The translations under genes and the position numbers were made by a program. From NCBI GenBank assembly GCA_905216045.1, contig CAJMSL010000070.1, positions 1 through 9,647 on the forward strand: a stretch of 9,647 nucleotides of DNA, in the 5' to 3' direction. Under the pieces are notes generated by a model. The model was given only the letters and a program-made list of their open reading frames with translations. It did not search any database and was not told the DNA's origin. Below, piece by piece: positions 1 to 7,087 of this stretch. The stretch comes from an uncultured bacterium. Its GTDB lineage: Bacteria; Actinomycetota; Coriobacteriia; Coriobacteriales; Coriobacteriaceae. How positions within the stretch are numbered: the first letter of the stretch is position 1; each line of letters begins with the position of its first letter.

Positions 1-225
1 TCCGCATCTGATGGTGTCGACGTCAATGGTATACGGGTGCATCATCGACGTCTTCAATACAGAAAATATCAGTGCGGGATGTTTTGGGAAATAACCCAAA
101 ACCGGCCATGTGGGGTCCTGTGTAGTCACCCGTTAGGCGGAACTCTCCTAATTATTTGGATGAGTCGTTTACTTACTTGTACTGTTACCGTCTTCCCGCT
201 CTTGTTGGGGTATGCTTTGTTCGTA
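1..225. other. Upstream intergenic region, no supported gene
   Basis: No convincing gene is seen here. Frame 1 happens to be open from base 1 to 246, but the peptide is rich in Cys, Arg and Trp, resembles no family I know, has no ribosome binding site and uses codons unlike the neighbouring genes. The stretch is visibly more AT-rich than the genes. An 8 bp hairpin (GTTTTGGG 81-88 with CCCAAAAC 95-102, loop AAATAA) lies inside it but is not followed by a T-run. The word TCGACGTC occurs at 17-24 and 47-54. The most likely content is the promoter and leader region of the downstream regulator. Confidence 0.5.
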
Positions 226-229
226 TGTA
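202..229 (+). promoter_or_regulatory. Possible promoter of the LacI-type regulator gene
   Basis: A weak sigma-70-like pair is visible: TTGTTG at 202-207 and TATGTA at 224-229 with a 16 bp spacer. The -10 element overlaps the putative operator at 226-242, which would fit negative autoregulation. Both hexamers are poor matches, so this is inference from position. Confidence 0.3.
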
Positions 230-242
230 AACGTATGACATG
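226..242. promoter_or_regulatory. Putative LacI-family operator before the regulator gene
   Basis: TGTAAACGTATGACATG closely matches the operator at 1375-1393 (TGAAAACGTTTGACATATG): the first 15 bases differ at only two positions. It ends 18 bases before the regulator start codon. LacI-family repressors often bind such sites with a central CG and control their own gene. Confidence 0.45.
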
Positions 243-260
243 TTGATGGGGGAGGGTGCT

Positions 261-1271
261 ATGGCTCGCGAGAGTGCTCGTTCTAAGGATACGGCTAAGC
301 CTGGCATCAAGGAAGTTGCGGCGGTGGCGGGGGTTTCGCCTACTACGGTATCTCGTGTGCTTAATAATCGTGGCTATATTAGCCAAGAGACCCGCGATAA
401 GGTCCATGCCGCGATGAAGCGCATCAACTATACGCCCAACGATATCGCTCGTGCCATGCTCAACGGTCGCCTGAATCTTATCGGTATGATCGTCCCCTAT
501 GTCAGCAGTCCGTTTCATGCCCAAGTGGTTCAAGTCATTGAGCATACCCTGGCCGAAAACGGTTTTAAGATGCTGCTGTGCAATAGCGCCAATCGACCCG
601 AGCTTGAGCGCTCTTATATCGACATGCTTCGACGCAATATGGTTGATGGCGTCATCGTCAACTCGCTTAATATCGGTGCCGAGGCGTATGCCGAGATGGG
701 TTTGAGTCTGGTTGGTATCGACTGCGACCTTGGCGAGGCCTCTGTTCAGATTGCGAGCGACAGCTATAGTATCGGCGAACTTGCCACGCGTCGCCTGATC
801 GATGACGGGTGTTCGCGCATCCTGTGCCTGCGCAGCAATAGCCGCATGCGCATGCCTGCCAATAAGCGTACCGATGCCTACCTCGATGTTGTTGAGCAGG
901 CCGGTTTGCCCGCGCTTGTCCGTGAGGTCGAGTTCGTTAAGCCCGACGACGAAAAGAGCGCGGTCGTTGCGAAGATCCTCGATGAGATCCCCGATATTGA
1001 CGGCATCTTTGCGGGAGACGACACGATGGCGGCTATCTGTCTTAACGTGATGAAGCAGCGCGGCTTGAGCGCTCCGGGCGATATTAAGGTCGTGGGCGCG
1101 GATGGTGCCCGCCGCACTATGACGTTTATGCCTGACTTAACAACCGTTCGCCAAGATATCGATCGCATCGGAGAGCTCGCGGCGCAATCCATCATTGCTC
1201 TTATTAACGGCGAAAAGCCCGAATCGAATATCAAGCTCCCCGTTGAACTCATTGAGGGTAAAACCGCGTAG
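261..1271 (+). CDS. LacI-family transcriptional regulator, probable sucrose/fructoside regulator (ScrR-like)
   Basis: A 336-residue DNA-binding regulator of usual LacI/GalR length. An N-terminal helix-turn-helix spans about residues 16-36 (IKEVAAVAGVSPTTVSRVLN), followed by the hinge helix region around NDIARAML that contacts the minor groove. The rest is a periplasmic-binding-protein-like sensor domain that would bind a sugar or sugar phosphate. The start at 261 is chosen because GGAGG lies at 251-255, five bases upstream; an in-frame ATG at 240 would add seven residues without a good ribosome binding site. The gene precedes two GH32 enzymes and a PTS permease, and five related palindromes occur at the promoters of this locus, so it most likely represses them and is released by a sucrose-derived ligand. 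The effector is inferred from context only. Confidence 0.93.
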   Translation: MARESARSKDTAKPGIKEVAAVAGVSPTTVSRVLNNRGYISQETRDKVHAAMKRINYTPNDIARAMLNGRLNLIGMIVPYVSSPFHAQVVQVIEHTLAENGFKMLLCNSANRPELERSYIDMLRRNMVDGVIVNSLNIGAEAYAEMGLSLVGIDCDLGEASVQIASDSYSIGELATRRLIDDGCSRILCLRSNSRMRMPANKRTDAYLDVVEQAGLPALVREVEFVKPDDEKSAVVAKILDEIPDIDGIFAGDDTMAAICLNVMKQRGLSAPGDIKVVGADGARRTMTFMPDLTTVRQDIDRIGELAAQSIIALINGEKPESNIKLPVELIEGKTA

Positions 1272-1323
1272 TTCATCCCGTGCCAAAAGAATTCCTCAAA
1301 CACCTCTGATGACCGTTCGCCGG

Positions 1324-1342
1324 CATATGTCAACCGTTTGCC
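1324..1342. promoter_or_regulatory. Putative LacI-family operator O1 (reverse orientation to O2/O3)
   Basis: CATATGTCAACCGTTTGCC is the inverted counterpart of the two downstream sites: read on the other strand it gives GGCAAACGGTTGACATATG, sharing the TTGACATATG half with operator O2. Its central CG is 46 bp upstream of that of O2, a spacing that could allow looping between repressor dimers. The neighbouring stretch 1312-1325 (ACCGTTCGCCGGCA) is a degenerate direct repeat of 1333-1346 with a 21 bp period. Confidence 0.45.
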
Positions 1343-1373
1343 GACGACTGGAACTGCGAAAAGACGTATTGGT

Positions 1374-1393
1374 GTGAAAACGTTTGACATATG
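1374..1393. promoter_or_regulatory. Putative LacI-family operator O2 overlapping the -35 box
   Basis: GTGAAAACGTTTGACATATG contains the palindromic core AAACGTTT typical of LacI-family operators. It covers the TTGACA -35 hexamer at 1384-1389, so bound repressor would block RNA polymerase. It is followed by a near copy 17 bp downstream (1391-1409). Confidence 0.6.
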
Positions 1394-1412
1394 AAAACGA
1401 TTGACATATCTT
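1384..1412 (+). promoter_or_regulatory. Promoter of the GH32/PTS gene group
   Basis: A perfect -35 TTGACA (1384-1389) and a -10 TATCTT (1407-1412; four of six consensus bases) are separated by 17 bp. Transcription would begin around 1419, leaving a leader of about 37 bases before the glycosidase start at 1456. The two operators O2 and O3 cover the -35 and the spacer, the arrangement expected for direct repression. A second TTGACA at 1401-1406 has no well-spaced -10. Confidence 0.6.
1391..1409. promoter_or_regulatory. Putative LacI-family operator O3 in the promoter spacer
   Basis: ATGAAAACGATTGACATAT repeats operator O2 with a 17 bp period and one change in the core (AACGTT to AACGAT). It fills the spacer of the promoter and reaches the first bases of the -10 box. 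Tandem sites on one DNA face suggest two dimers or a tetramer. Confidence 0.55.
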
Positions 1413-1455
1413 GCAGTTGTACCGAGTTAGTATCTCGTGAGAAAGGAAGTCTCGG

Positions 1456-2838
1456 ATGCACAAGGTGTATTACCAGCCTGAGGGAATTTGGGTAGGCGAC
1501 ATCATGCCGTACGGCGAGGACGGCACGTTCTATCTCTATTATCAGCGTGACACGCGAAACCCCGGACCTTTCGGAGAGCCGTTTGGCTGGGCACTCGCGA
1601 CAACCAAGGACTTCGTCAATTACAAAGACTTTGGCGAGAGCCTTGAGCGTGGCGGCGACGAGGAAGTCGACCAGTATGTTTATGCCGGCACGGTGTTTAA
1701 GGTGGGCGACAAGTACCATGCGCTCTACACTGGTTGCAATCGCGATAAGGTCAAGGCACGCTTGATGAAGCAGGTTCTTCTTCACGCAACGAGTGACGAC
1801 GCCGTCAAGTGGGAGAAGAACATCGCCGAGACGCTGCTTCCGCCCCAGGAGGGTTACGATGACCGCAACTGGCGCGATCCCTTTGTGCTTTGGGATGAGG
1901 AGAACGAAGAGTACATGCTCATCCTCGGCACGCGTGTGGGCGAGGACAAGCGTCTGATGACCGGTCGTCTGGTCAAGTTCACCTCCAAGGACCTGGATAC
2001 CTGGGAGTTCCAGGGCGACTGGTGGAATCCGGGCCTGTACACCATGTTCGAGATGCCTGATCTCTTTAAGATGGGCGACTGGTGGTATCTGGTGTTCTCC
2101 GAGTACAGTGATGGCAACAAGACCCGTTACCGCATGTCTCGCTCTATCAACGGTCCTTGGATCACTCCTGCGGACGATTCCTTCGATGGCCGCGCGTACT
2201 ATGCCGCGCGTACCGCATTTGACGGCGAGCGCCGCGTTCTCTTTGGTTGGGTTCCTACGCGTGACGAGGGCGGCGACCCCAGCTCTTACCTGTGGGGTGG
2301 CACCTTTATGCCCCTCGAGATCGTTCAGCGTGCCGACGGAACGCTCGGCACCAAGCTTCCTGACAGCATGCTTGGCGCCTTTGGCGAGGCTAAGGCAGTC
2401 GAGGCCTTTGAGCTCTCCTGCGAGTCGGGCAAGGTCGAGCAGGTGCTCGCCGCGGATGCCGGTTCCACCTATATGCTCGATGCCGACATCGAGCTCGCCG
2501 GTGACGCTGCCGTCTTCTCGGTGAAGCTTGCCGAGGACGCCGAGTCCGGTCTTGCCTATGAGTTCCGCGCCAACCTGCGTGAGGGCAAGCTCGAGTTTAC
2601 GGCGGCCCCCCAGTATCCGTGGTTCCAGGTCAACAACATGGGCCTCGAGCGTCCGTTGTTCTTTAAGGGCGAGGGCACTCATCATGTGCGCCTGGTCGTT
2701 GACGACGATATCGCGACCATCTTTGTCGATGATGTTGCGCTTAACGCTCGATTCTGCAATAAGCAGGGCCAGGGTGTGGCGCTGACGGTCACCGACGGTA
2801 CGCTCAAGTGCGCAAATGCAACGATCGCGTCTCTGTAA
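1456..2838 (+). CDS. GH32-family glycosidase with non-canonical active-site signature
   Basis: A 460-residue intracellular protein (no signal peptide, no membrane segment) with the five-bladed propeller layout of clan GH-J and a C-terminal beta-sandwich from about residue 310. Three acidic motifs are in the right order: Asp15 in GIWVGDIMPYG replaces the usual W-[ML]-N-D-P-N-G nucleophile motif, Asp141 lies in NWRDP (transition-state stabiliser), and Glu199 lies in FEMPD in place of the usual ECPD acid/base motif. From memory, related proteins in Clostridia begin in the same way, so this is a subfamily and not a decayed copy. It is the first gene after the repressed promoter and 45 bases before the PTS gene, so it probably acts on a fructoside or its phosphate. 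The substrate is unknown; transfer or rearrangement chemistry is possible. The start is supported by AAAGGAAG at 1443-1450. Confidence 0.82.
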   Translation: MHKVYYQPEGIWVGDIMPYGEDGTFYLYYQRDTRNPGPFGEPFGWALATTKDFVNYKDFGESLERGGDEEVDQYVYAGTVFKVGDKYHALYTGCNRDKVKARLMKQVLLHATSDDAVKWEKNIAETLLPPQEGYDDRNWRDPFVLWDEENEEYMLILGTRVGEDKRLMTGRLVKFTSKDLDTWEFQGDWWNPGLYTMFEMPDLFKMGDWWYLVFSEYSDGNKTRYRMSRSINGPWITPADDSFDGRAYYAARTAFDGERRVLFGWVPTRDEGGDPSSYLWGGTFMPLEIVQRADGTLGTKLPDSMLGAFGEAKAVEAFELSCESGKVEQVLAADAGSTYMLDADIELAGDAAVFSVKLAEDAESGLAYEFRANLREGKLEFTAAPQYPWFQVNNMGLERPLFFKGEGTHHVRLVVDDDIATIFVDDVALNARFCNKQGQGVALTVTDGTLKCANATIASL

Positions 2839-2843
2839 TGGCA

Positions 2844-2862
2844 TCAAAACGTTTTATGATTT
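2844..2862. promoter_or_regulatory. Putative LacI-family operator before the PTS gene
   Basis: A perfect 10 bp palindrome AAAACGTTTT (2846-2855) sits in the 45-base gap between the glycosidase and the PTS gene. Its core is the same as in operator O2 at 1374-1393. No strong -35/-10 pair accompanies it, so it may act as a roadblock or as an auxiliary site for repressor looping. Confidence 0.45.
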
Positions 2863-2883
2863 CGTAAGGGAATGGAGAGGAAC

Positions 2884-4335
2884 ATGGACTACAAAGTAGT
2901 GTCTCAGCAAGTCGTCGATAACGTCGGCGGTCTGGAGAACATCGAGGGCGCCACGCATTGCGTTACGCGTCTGCGTCTGGTGCTCAAGGATACGAGCAAG
3001 TACAACAAGGCCGAACTCGAGAACATCGATGGCGTCAAGGGCGTGCTGTACAACAGCGGCCAGCTCATGATCATTTTCGGTACCGGTACCGTCAACAAGG
3101 TCTTCGATGAGTTTATGGCTCTGACGGGCGTTAAGGAGATCAGCGCTTCCGAGGTCAAGGGCGCCGAGGCGGACAAGAAAGGCAAGTTCTTCTCGGTCCT
3201 CAAGGTATTCTCGGACATCTTTATCCCCATCATTCCCGCTTTCGTCGGCGCTGCTATCATCGTCGGCCTTAAGTCGCTGATCGTTGCCAACGGACTCTTC
3301 GGCATGGAGGGCAGCCTTGCCGACCACAGCGAGTTCCTCAAGAACCTCGCAAGCTTCTTTGCCATTATCGCCACCACGTTTGACTACCTGCCTGTCCTGG
3401 TTATGTACAGCGCGGTGAAGCGTTTTGGCGGTAATCCGATTCTGGGCATCCTCGTCGGTATCGTCATGGTTCACCCGAGCCTTATGAACCGCAACACGTT
3501 CGTTATGGACCCGACGGGTGCTGAGTACTGGAACTTTGGTCCGCTCTCCATTCCCATGGTTGCTTTCCAGGGCGGCGTGTTCCCTGCAATCCTGACTGCC
3601 TGGTTTATGGCCAAGGTCGAAAAGATTGCCCAGAAGTACATCCCCGAGGTCGTTTCGTTCGTCTTTGTCCCGACCGTTACCCTGATTCTTGCTAACGTCG
3701 CCCTGTTCACCGTGTTCGGCCCGCTCGGCACCCTGATCGGCGACGTCCTCGGCGGCGTAATCGATATCCTGTACAACAGGATGGGCGTCTTTGGTGCCTT
3801 TGTCTTCGCCGCGTTCCTGCAGCCGCTTGTCGTTACCGGTACGCATCAGTTCATCCAGGGTATCGAGGCAAACCTCGTCGCCACGACTGGCTTCAACTAC
3901 ATCCAGGCCATCTGGTCGGTTTCCATTATCGCCCAGGGCGGCGGCGCCATCGGCATGTACCTCATTCACAAGAAGCATTCCAAAGAGCGCAACATCTGCA
4001 TGTCGTCCTTTATCCCGACGCTGGTCGGAATCTCCGAGCCCGCTATCTTCGCTGCAAACATGCGCTACTCGATCATCCCGTTCATCTGCGCTTGCATCGG
4101 TGCAGGCTGCGGTGGTGCCTTCGTGAAGCTCTTTGAGGTGCGCGCCATCGGTCAGGGTCTGACCGGCGTGCTTGGCCTGCTCATCGTCACGCCCGAGACG
4201 CTCGTGTGGTATGTGGCTGGCAATCTCATCGCCTTCATCGTGCCGATCGTCTTGATTTTTGCCTACAACAAGGCAAAGGGCGTTCCGACCACCGATGAAG
4301 AGGGCGCTGGCGCAGGCTTCAATGTCAGCTTCTAG
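2884..4335 (+). CDS. scrA: PTS system sucrose-type EIIBC component
   Basis: A 483-residue membrane permease of the glucose superfamily that imports a disaccharide while phosphorylating it. The N-terminal EIIB domain (about residues 1-80) carries the phosphorylated Cys26 in GATHCVTRLRL. A linker leads to an EIIC domain of about ten hydrophobic segments, including FIPIIPAFVGAAIIVGL and the sugar-site motif GISEPAIF. There is no C-terminal EIIA domain, as in enteric ScrA, so phosphate must come from a separate EIIA of the glucose type encoded elsewhere. The start at 2884 fits GGAGAGG at 2874-2880; the in-frame ATG at 2872 would have almost no spacing to a ribosome binding site. Sucrose specificity is inferred from the two GH32 neighbours; trehalose or beta-glucoside PTS proteins are related but have different partner enzymes. 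Confidence 0.9.
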   Translation: MDYKVVSQQVVDNVGGLENIEGATHCVTRLRLVLKDTSKYNKAELENIDGVKGVLYNSGQLMIIFGTGTVNKVFDEFMALTGVKEISASEVKGAEADKKGKFFSVLKVFSDIFIPIIPAFVGAAIIVGLKSLIVANGLFGMEGSLADHSEFLKNLASFFAIIATTFDYLPVLVMYSAVKRFGGNPILGILVGIVMVHPSLMNRNTFVMDPTGAEYWNFGPLSIPMVAFQGGVFPAILTAWFMAKVEKIAQKYIPEVVSFVFVPTVTLILANVALFTVFGPLGTLIGDVLGGVIDILYNRMGVFGAFVFAAFLQPLVVTGTHQFIQGIEANLVATTGFNYIQAIWSVSIIAQGGGAIGMYLIHKKHSKERNICMSSFIPTLVGISEPAIFAANMRYSIIPFICACIGAGCGGAFVKLFEVRAIGQGLTGVLGLLIVTPETLVWYVAGNLIAFIVPIVLIFAYNKAKGVPTTDEEGAGAGFNVSF

Positions 4336-4373
4336 TTGAGCCGTTCAAAGTGATGTGCGGATAAGTCCATTTG

Positions 4374-4414
4374 AGGAAGGGCGCTCGGCTCGTGTGAGTC
4401 GAGCGTCCTTTCCT
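4374..4414 (+). terminator. Hairpin between the PTS and scrB genes (terminator or attenuator)
   Basis: The left arm 4374-4387 (AGGAAGGGCGCTCG) pairs with the right arm 4400-4414 (CGAGCGTCCTTTCCT) with one wobble pair and one bulged base, around a 12-base loop. The descending arm is pyrimidine-rich but no clean T-run follows. It could partly terminate transcription after the PTS gene and lower expression of the hydrolase. No operator or promoter was found between it and the hydrolase start. Confidence 0.45.
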
Positions 4415-4430
4415 ATAGACGAGAAGGTCA

Positions 4431-5879
4431 ATGGCGATGTTTAATCAAAAAAACAAGGTGATGCGTGCGGACTATGAGCAGTGGCGTGCCGGACAGGATG
4501 AGACGGCGGCTCGCATCGCGTCCGACCCCGATAGGCTTTTGTTCCATGTGGAGCCTGAGCTTGGCTGGCTCAACGACCCCAACGGATTGGTGCAGATCGG
4601 TGATACGTATCACATCTATCATCAATACGATCCGTTCGATGCTGCGCATGGTGGTCCAGTGCTTTGGAACCATCTGACGACAAAGGATTTTGTGACATAC
4701 GAGAATCACGGCCCCGTGCTGTTCCCCGATTCCAATTTGGATTCGAGTGGAGCGTATTCTGGTTCTGCCTTTGTACGTGATGGCAAGATTCACTACTTCT
4801 ATACCGGCAACGTTAAGCATTTTGACCGCGATGATTACGACTACGTGTTGACGGGCCGTGAGCAAAACCAGATTCATATGGTTGCCGAGAATCCCGACGA
4901 ATTGGGCGAGAAGCGCATAGCTGTTGGGCCGGTCGATTACCCCGACGATATCGGTACGCACGTGCGCGACCCCAAGATCCTTGAACACGACGGTATCTAC
5001 TACATGGTTCTCGGCGCTCGTACGAAAGACGATCGCGGGTGCGTGCTTGTCTATACCTCGCGTGATCTAGAGGACTGGGGCTATGCGACGCGCATTGAGC
5101 TGGGCGAGAAGTTTGGCTTTATGTGGGAGTGTCCTGATCTGTTTGAGCTCGATGGTGAGCTTATTCTCGTTTGCTGTCCGCAGGGTGTGTCCGCCGATGG
5201 ATGGCGTTACCGCAATCCGCACCAGTGCGTGTGGTTTCCCATCGAGGCCGATTGGGAGGCGCCGAGTTTTAAGATCGCCGGGCAGGGCATGCCCCCGATG
5301 GTCGATGCCGGCTTTGATTTCTACGCACCGCAGTCTTTTGAGGATGCTGCGGGTCGGCGTTTGATGATCGGGTGGTCGGGTTGCCCCGATGCGACGGCAA
5401 AAAGCCCGACGGTGGCACGCGGGTGGCAGTGCGCGTTGACGGTGCCGAGAAAACTGAGCATGCGCGATGGTAAGCTCTGTCAGCAGCCGGTGCACGAGAT
5501 TGAGAGGATGCGCGGCAATTGCATTCGCGCGACAGGCGGTGAAACCGTTGAGGAGCCGGGCCGCCTGTTTGATCTCGTGTTTTCCTGTGAGGGAGCAAAG
5601 ATGGTCGAGCTCGAGATCCGCAAGGGTGTCTTTGTGCGTTATACGGACGGGATGCTTACCCTCGATATGGGCGACGAAGGCTATGGACGCGACCGGAGGT
5701 CGATCGAGCTCAGCGAGCTTCGCGACCTGCGCGTGCTTTCGGACACTACGATGGTCGAGATTTTTGCCAACGGTGGCGAGGCGGCACTTACGAGCCGTAC
5801 CTATTCGCCGGCGGTTCCGGCGATGAAGCTGCACGCCGAGGGCGCGGCGTCGATGGATTTCTACCGCCTCGCTCATTAA
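4431..5879 (+). CDS. scrB: Sucrose-6-phosphate hydrolase / beta-fructofuranosidase (GH32)
   Basis: A 482-residue cytoplasmic GH32 enzyme of normal length that would cleave PTS-made sucrose-6-phosphate into glucose-6-phosphate and fructose. The complete catalytic set is visible: nucleophile Asp49 in ELGWLNDPNG, Asp180 in HVRDPK, and acid/base Glu233 in FMWECPDLF. The propeller domain reaches roughly residue 345 and is followed by a C-terminal beta-sandwich with the typical VEIFANGGEAALTSR stretch. Two starts compete: 4431 has GAGAAGG only three bases upstream, while the in-frame ATG at 4437 has nine bases of spacing and may be the real one; numbering here uses 4431. It lies 95 bases after the PTS gene behind a hairpin. 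No fructokinase gene is present in the window. Confidence 0.93.
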   Translation: MAMFNQKNKVMRADYEQWRAGQDETAARIASDPDRLLFHVEPELGWLNDPNGLVQIGDTYHIYHQYDPFDAAHGGPVLWNHLTTKDFVTYENHGPVLFPDSNLDSSGAYSGSAFVRDGKIHYFYTGNVKHFDRDDYDYVLTGREQNQIHMVAENPDELGEKRIAVGPVDYPDDIGTHVRDPKILEHDGIYYMVLGARTKDDRGCVLVYTSRDLEDWGYATRIELGEKFGFMWECPDLFELDGELILVCCPQGVSADGWRYRNPHQCVWFPIEADWEAPSFKIAGQGMPPMVDAGFDFYAPQSFEDAAGRRLMIGWSGCPDATAKSPTVARGWQCALTVPRKLSMRDGKLCQQPVHEIERMRGNCIRATGGETVEEPGRLFDLVFSCEGAKMVELEIRKGVFVRYTDGMLTLDMGDEGYGRDRRSIELSELRDLRVLSDTTMVEIFANGGEAALTSRTYSPAVPAMKLHAEGAASMDFYRLAH

Positions 5880-6030
5880 CCGTGCATGGAGCACATTGGA
5901 CTTGTTAGGCGGAATGTGTCGCAGTTGCCGCGGCCAACTACCGTTTATCGCGTATAGCGACCGTTTGCGGAATAAGTAACACTCCTTAATAAACCGTGTA
6001 GAATCTCAGATAAGCACGGGGTTTTCCAGG
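5880..6030 (+). promoter_or_regulatory. Intergenic region with possible promoter of the DegV gene
   Basis: No gene is seen here. ACCGTTT occurs twice with a 20 bp period (5940-5946 and 5960-5966), flanking a small palindrome TCGC-gtata-GCGA (5948-5959). A -10-like TAGAAT lies at 5999-6004 without a good -35, so a promoter starting transcription near 6011 is only a suggestion. No clear terminator for the preceding hydrolase gene was found. Confidence 0.3.
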
Positions 6031-6087
6031 GAGACGCTGTCCTTTGTTGTGTGCAAGGGGCGGCGTCTCTTTGGCGCTTGGACGCCG
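6031..6087 (+). promoter_or_regulatory. Leader with two mutually exclusive hairpins upstream of the DegV gene
   Basis: GAGACGC (6031-6037) pairs with GCGTCTC (6063-6069), and inside it CCTTTG (6041-6046) pairs with CAAGGG (6054-6059); TTT follows directly. The segment CGGCGTC (6061-6067) can instead pair perfectly with GACGCCG (6081-6087). The two folds share bases and cannot form together, as in attenuators. No start-codon-bearing leader peptide or known riboswitch class was recognised. Confidence 0.35.
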
Positions 6088-6154
6088 TTGTGCAACAGTG
6101 CGGCGGCGCGTGTCATGTATTGAAAAGCCAATGTCGAGATGGGTCGTGATAAGA

Positions 6155-7009
6155 ATGGGCAAGTATGTAATCGTGGTTGAGTCTGGGTCGGATGTGACGC
6201 CGGAGCTCTGCGAGCGCTACGGCATCGTGCGCGTGCCCATGCATGTCACGATTGGTGACGAGACCGTCGAGGACGGCTCGATCGATCCGCTCGAGATTTA
6301 TTCGCGCTGCAACGAGTTTGGTGTGATGCCCAAGACCAGTGGCTGCGCGCCTGCGGATTTTGCTCACGTGTACGACCGTATCCATGCCGAGCAGCCCGAT
6401 GCGACCATTCTGCATCTTGCGTACTCCGAGGCCACGACCTGCTCGCATCAGTCCTCAAAGATTGCGGCCCAGGGGCGCGACTACGTATTCTCCATGGACA
6501 CGCGCTTTGTCTCGGTAGGCCAGTCGCTCGTTGTCGTCGAGACCGCCAAGTATATTGAGGCTCACCCCGATGCCACCGTCGACGAGATCTTTGCATTTAC
6601 GAACTCCGTCATGGACCGCGTGCTGTTGGGCTTTGTTCCTACCGACCTTGCCTTCCTTAAGGCGGGCGGTCGCTTGTCCAACGTCGCGTTCCTAGGCGCC
6701 CATCTGCTCAAGATTAAGCCCTGCATTGAGGTGACGGGTGGCAAGTTCGTGGCGACCAAGAAGTTCCGCGGCTCTATGCTCAAGTGCGCCCGCGCCTTTA
6801 TTGACCACATGGTTGCGAAGGGCGAGATTGACTACTCGCACATTGGCCTGGCGTATTCGGTAGGCCTTTCCCAGGAGCTGCGCGACGACATGGAAGTCTA
6901 TGCGCACGACCTGGGCTTTAAGGACGTTACCTGGACTCAGGTCGGCGGTGTCATCTCGAGCCATTGCGGCCCGACCGCCTTCGGTGCGGTGCTCACGCTT
7001 AAGGCGTAA
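6155..7009 (+). CDS. DegV family protein (fatty acid-binding, FakB-like)
   Basis: A 284-residue cytoplasmic protein of normal DegV length. Family members bind a long-chain fatty acid, and the FakB branch presents it to the kinase FakA for phosphorylation and entry into phospholipids. Visible family motifs are the N-terminal ESGSDVTPEL (residues 9-18), PKTSG with Thr61-Ser62 at the carboxylate-binding site, GGRLS (residues 171-175) and SHCGPTAFG with His270 near the end. The start at 6155 is chosen because homology begins at MGKYVIVVESGSD; the frame is open further upstream to 6044, but that part is Arg/Cys-rich and has no family resemblance. An ATG at 6131 is a weaker alternative. The ribosome binding site is poor. 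No fakA-like gene is next to it, which is common for DegV genes. Confidence 0.9.
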   Translation: MGKYVIVVESGSDVTPELCERYGIVRVPMHVTIGDETVEDGSIDPLEIYSRCNEFGVMPKTSGCAPADFAHVYDRIHAEQPDATILHLAYSEATTCSHQSSKIAAQGRDYVFSMDTRFVSVGQSLVVVETAKYIEAHPDATVDEIFAFTNSVMDRVLLGFVPTDLAFLKAGGRLSNVAFLGAHLLKIKPCIEVTGGKFVATKKFRGSMLKCARAFIDHMVAKGEIDYSHIGLAYSVGLSQELRDDMEVYAHDLGFKDVTWTQVGGVISSHCGPTAFGAVLTLKA

Positions 7010-7087
7010 AGGCTGTAGGCGAGCATTCTTCGGCTTCACATCTCGACATGGGCTCCCGTCACGGTAATGGGGGATAGATTAAAACGT

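Noticed and set aside
132..142. 11-base word GTTAGGCGGAA shared with 5904-5914
   Set aside because: A single short match without similar flanks is compatible with chance.
1..246. Open frame 1 at the left edge as the 3' end of a gene
   Set aside because: Codon use and composition are unlike the neighbouring genes, no motif is visible, and it runs into the regulator's promoter and operator.
1330..2847. 505-residue open frame on the - strand
   Set aside because: It lies opposite the GH32-like gene, which has clear motifs, a promoter and a ribosome binding site. The reverse product resembles no family and reflects GC-rich codon bias.
2854..3978. 374-residue open frame on the - strand
   Set aside because: It is antisense to the PTS permease and is a strongly charged low-complexity product of the complementary strand.
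6044..6154. N-terminal extension of the DegV protein
   Set aside because: The extra 37 residues are Arg/Cys-rich, overlap the leader hairpins and have no counterpart in the family, which begins at the MGKYVIVVESGSD segment.
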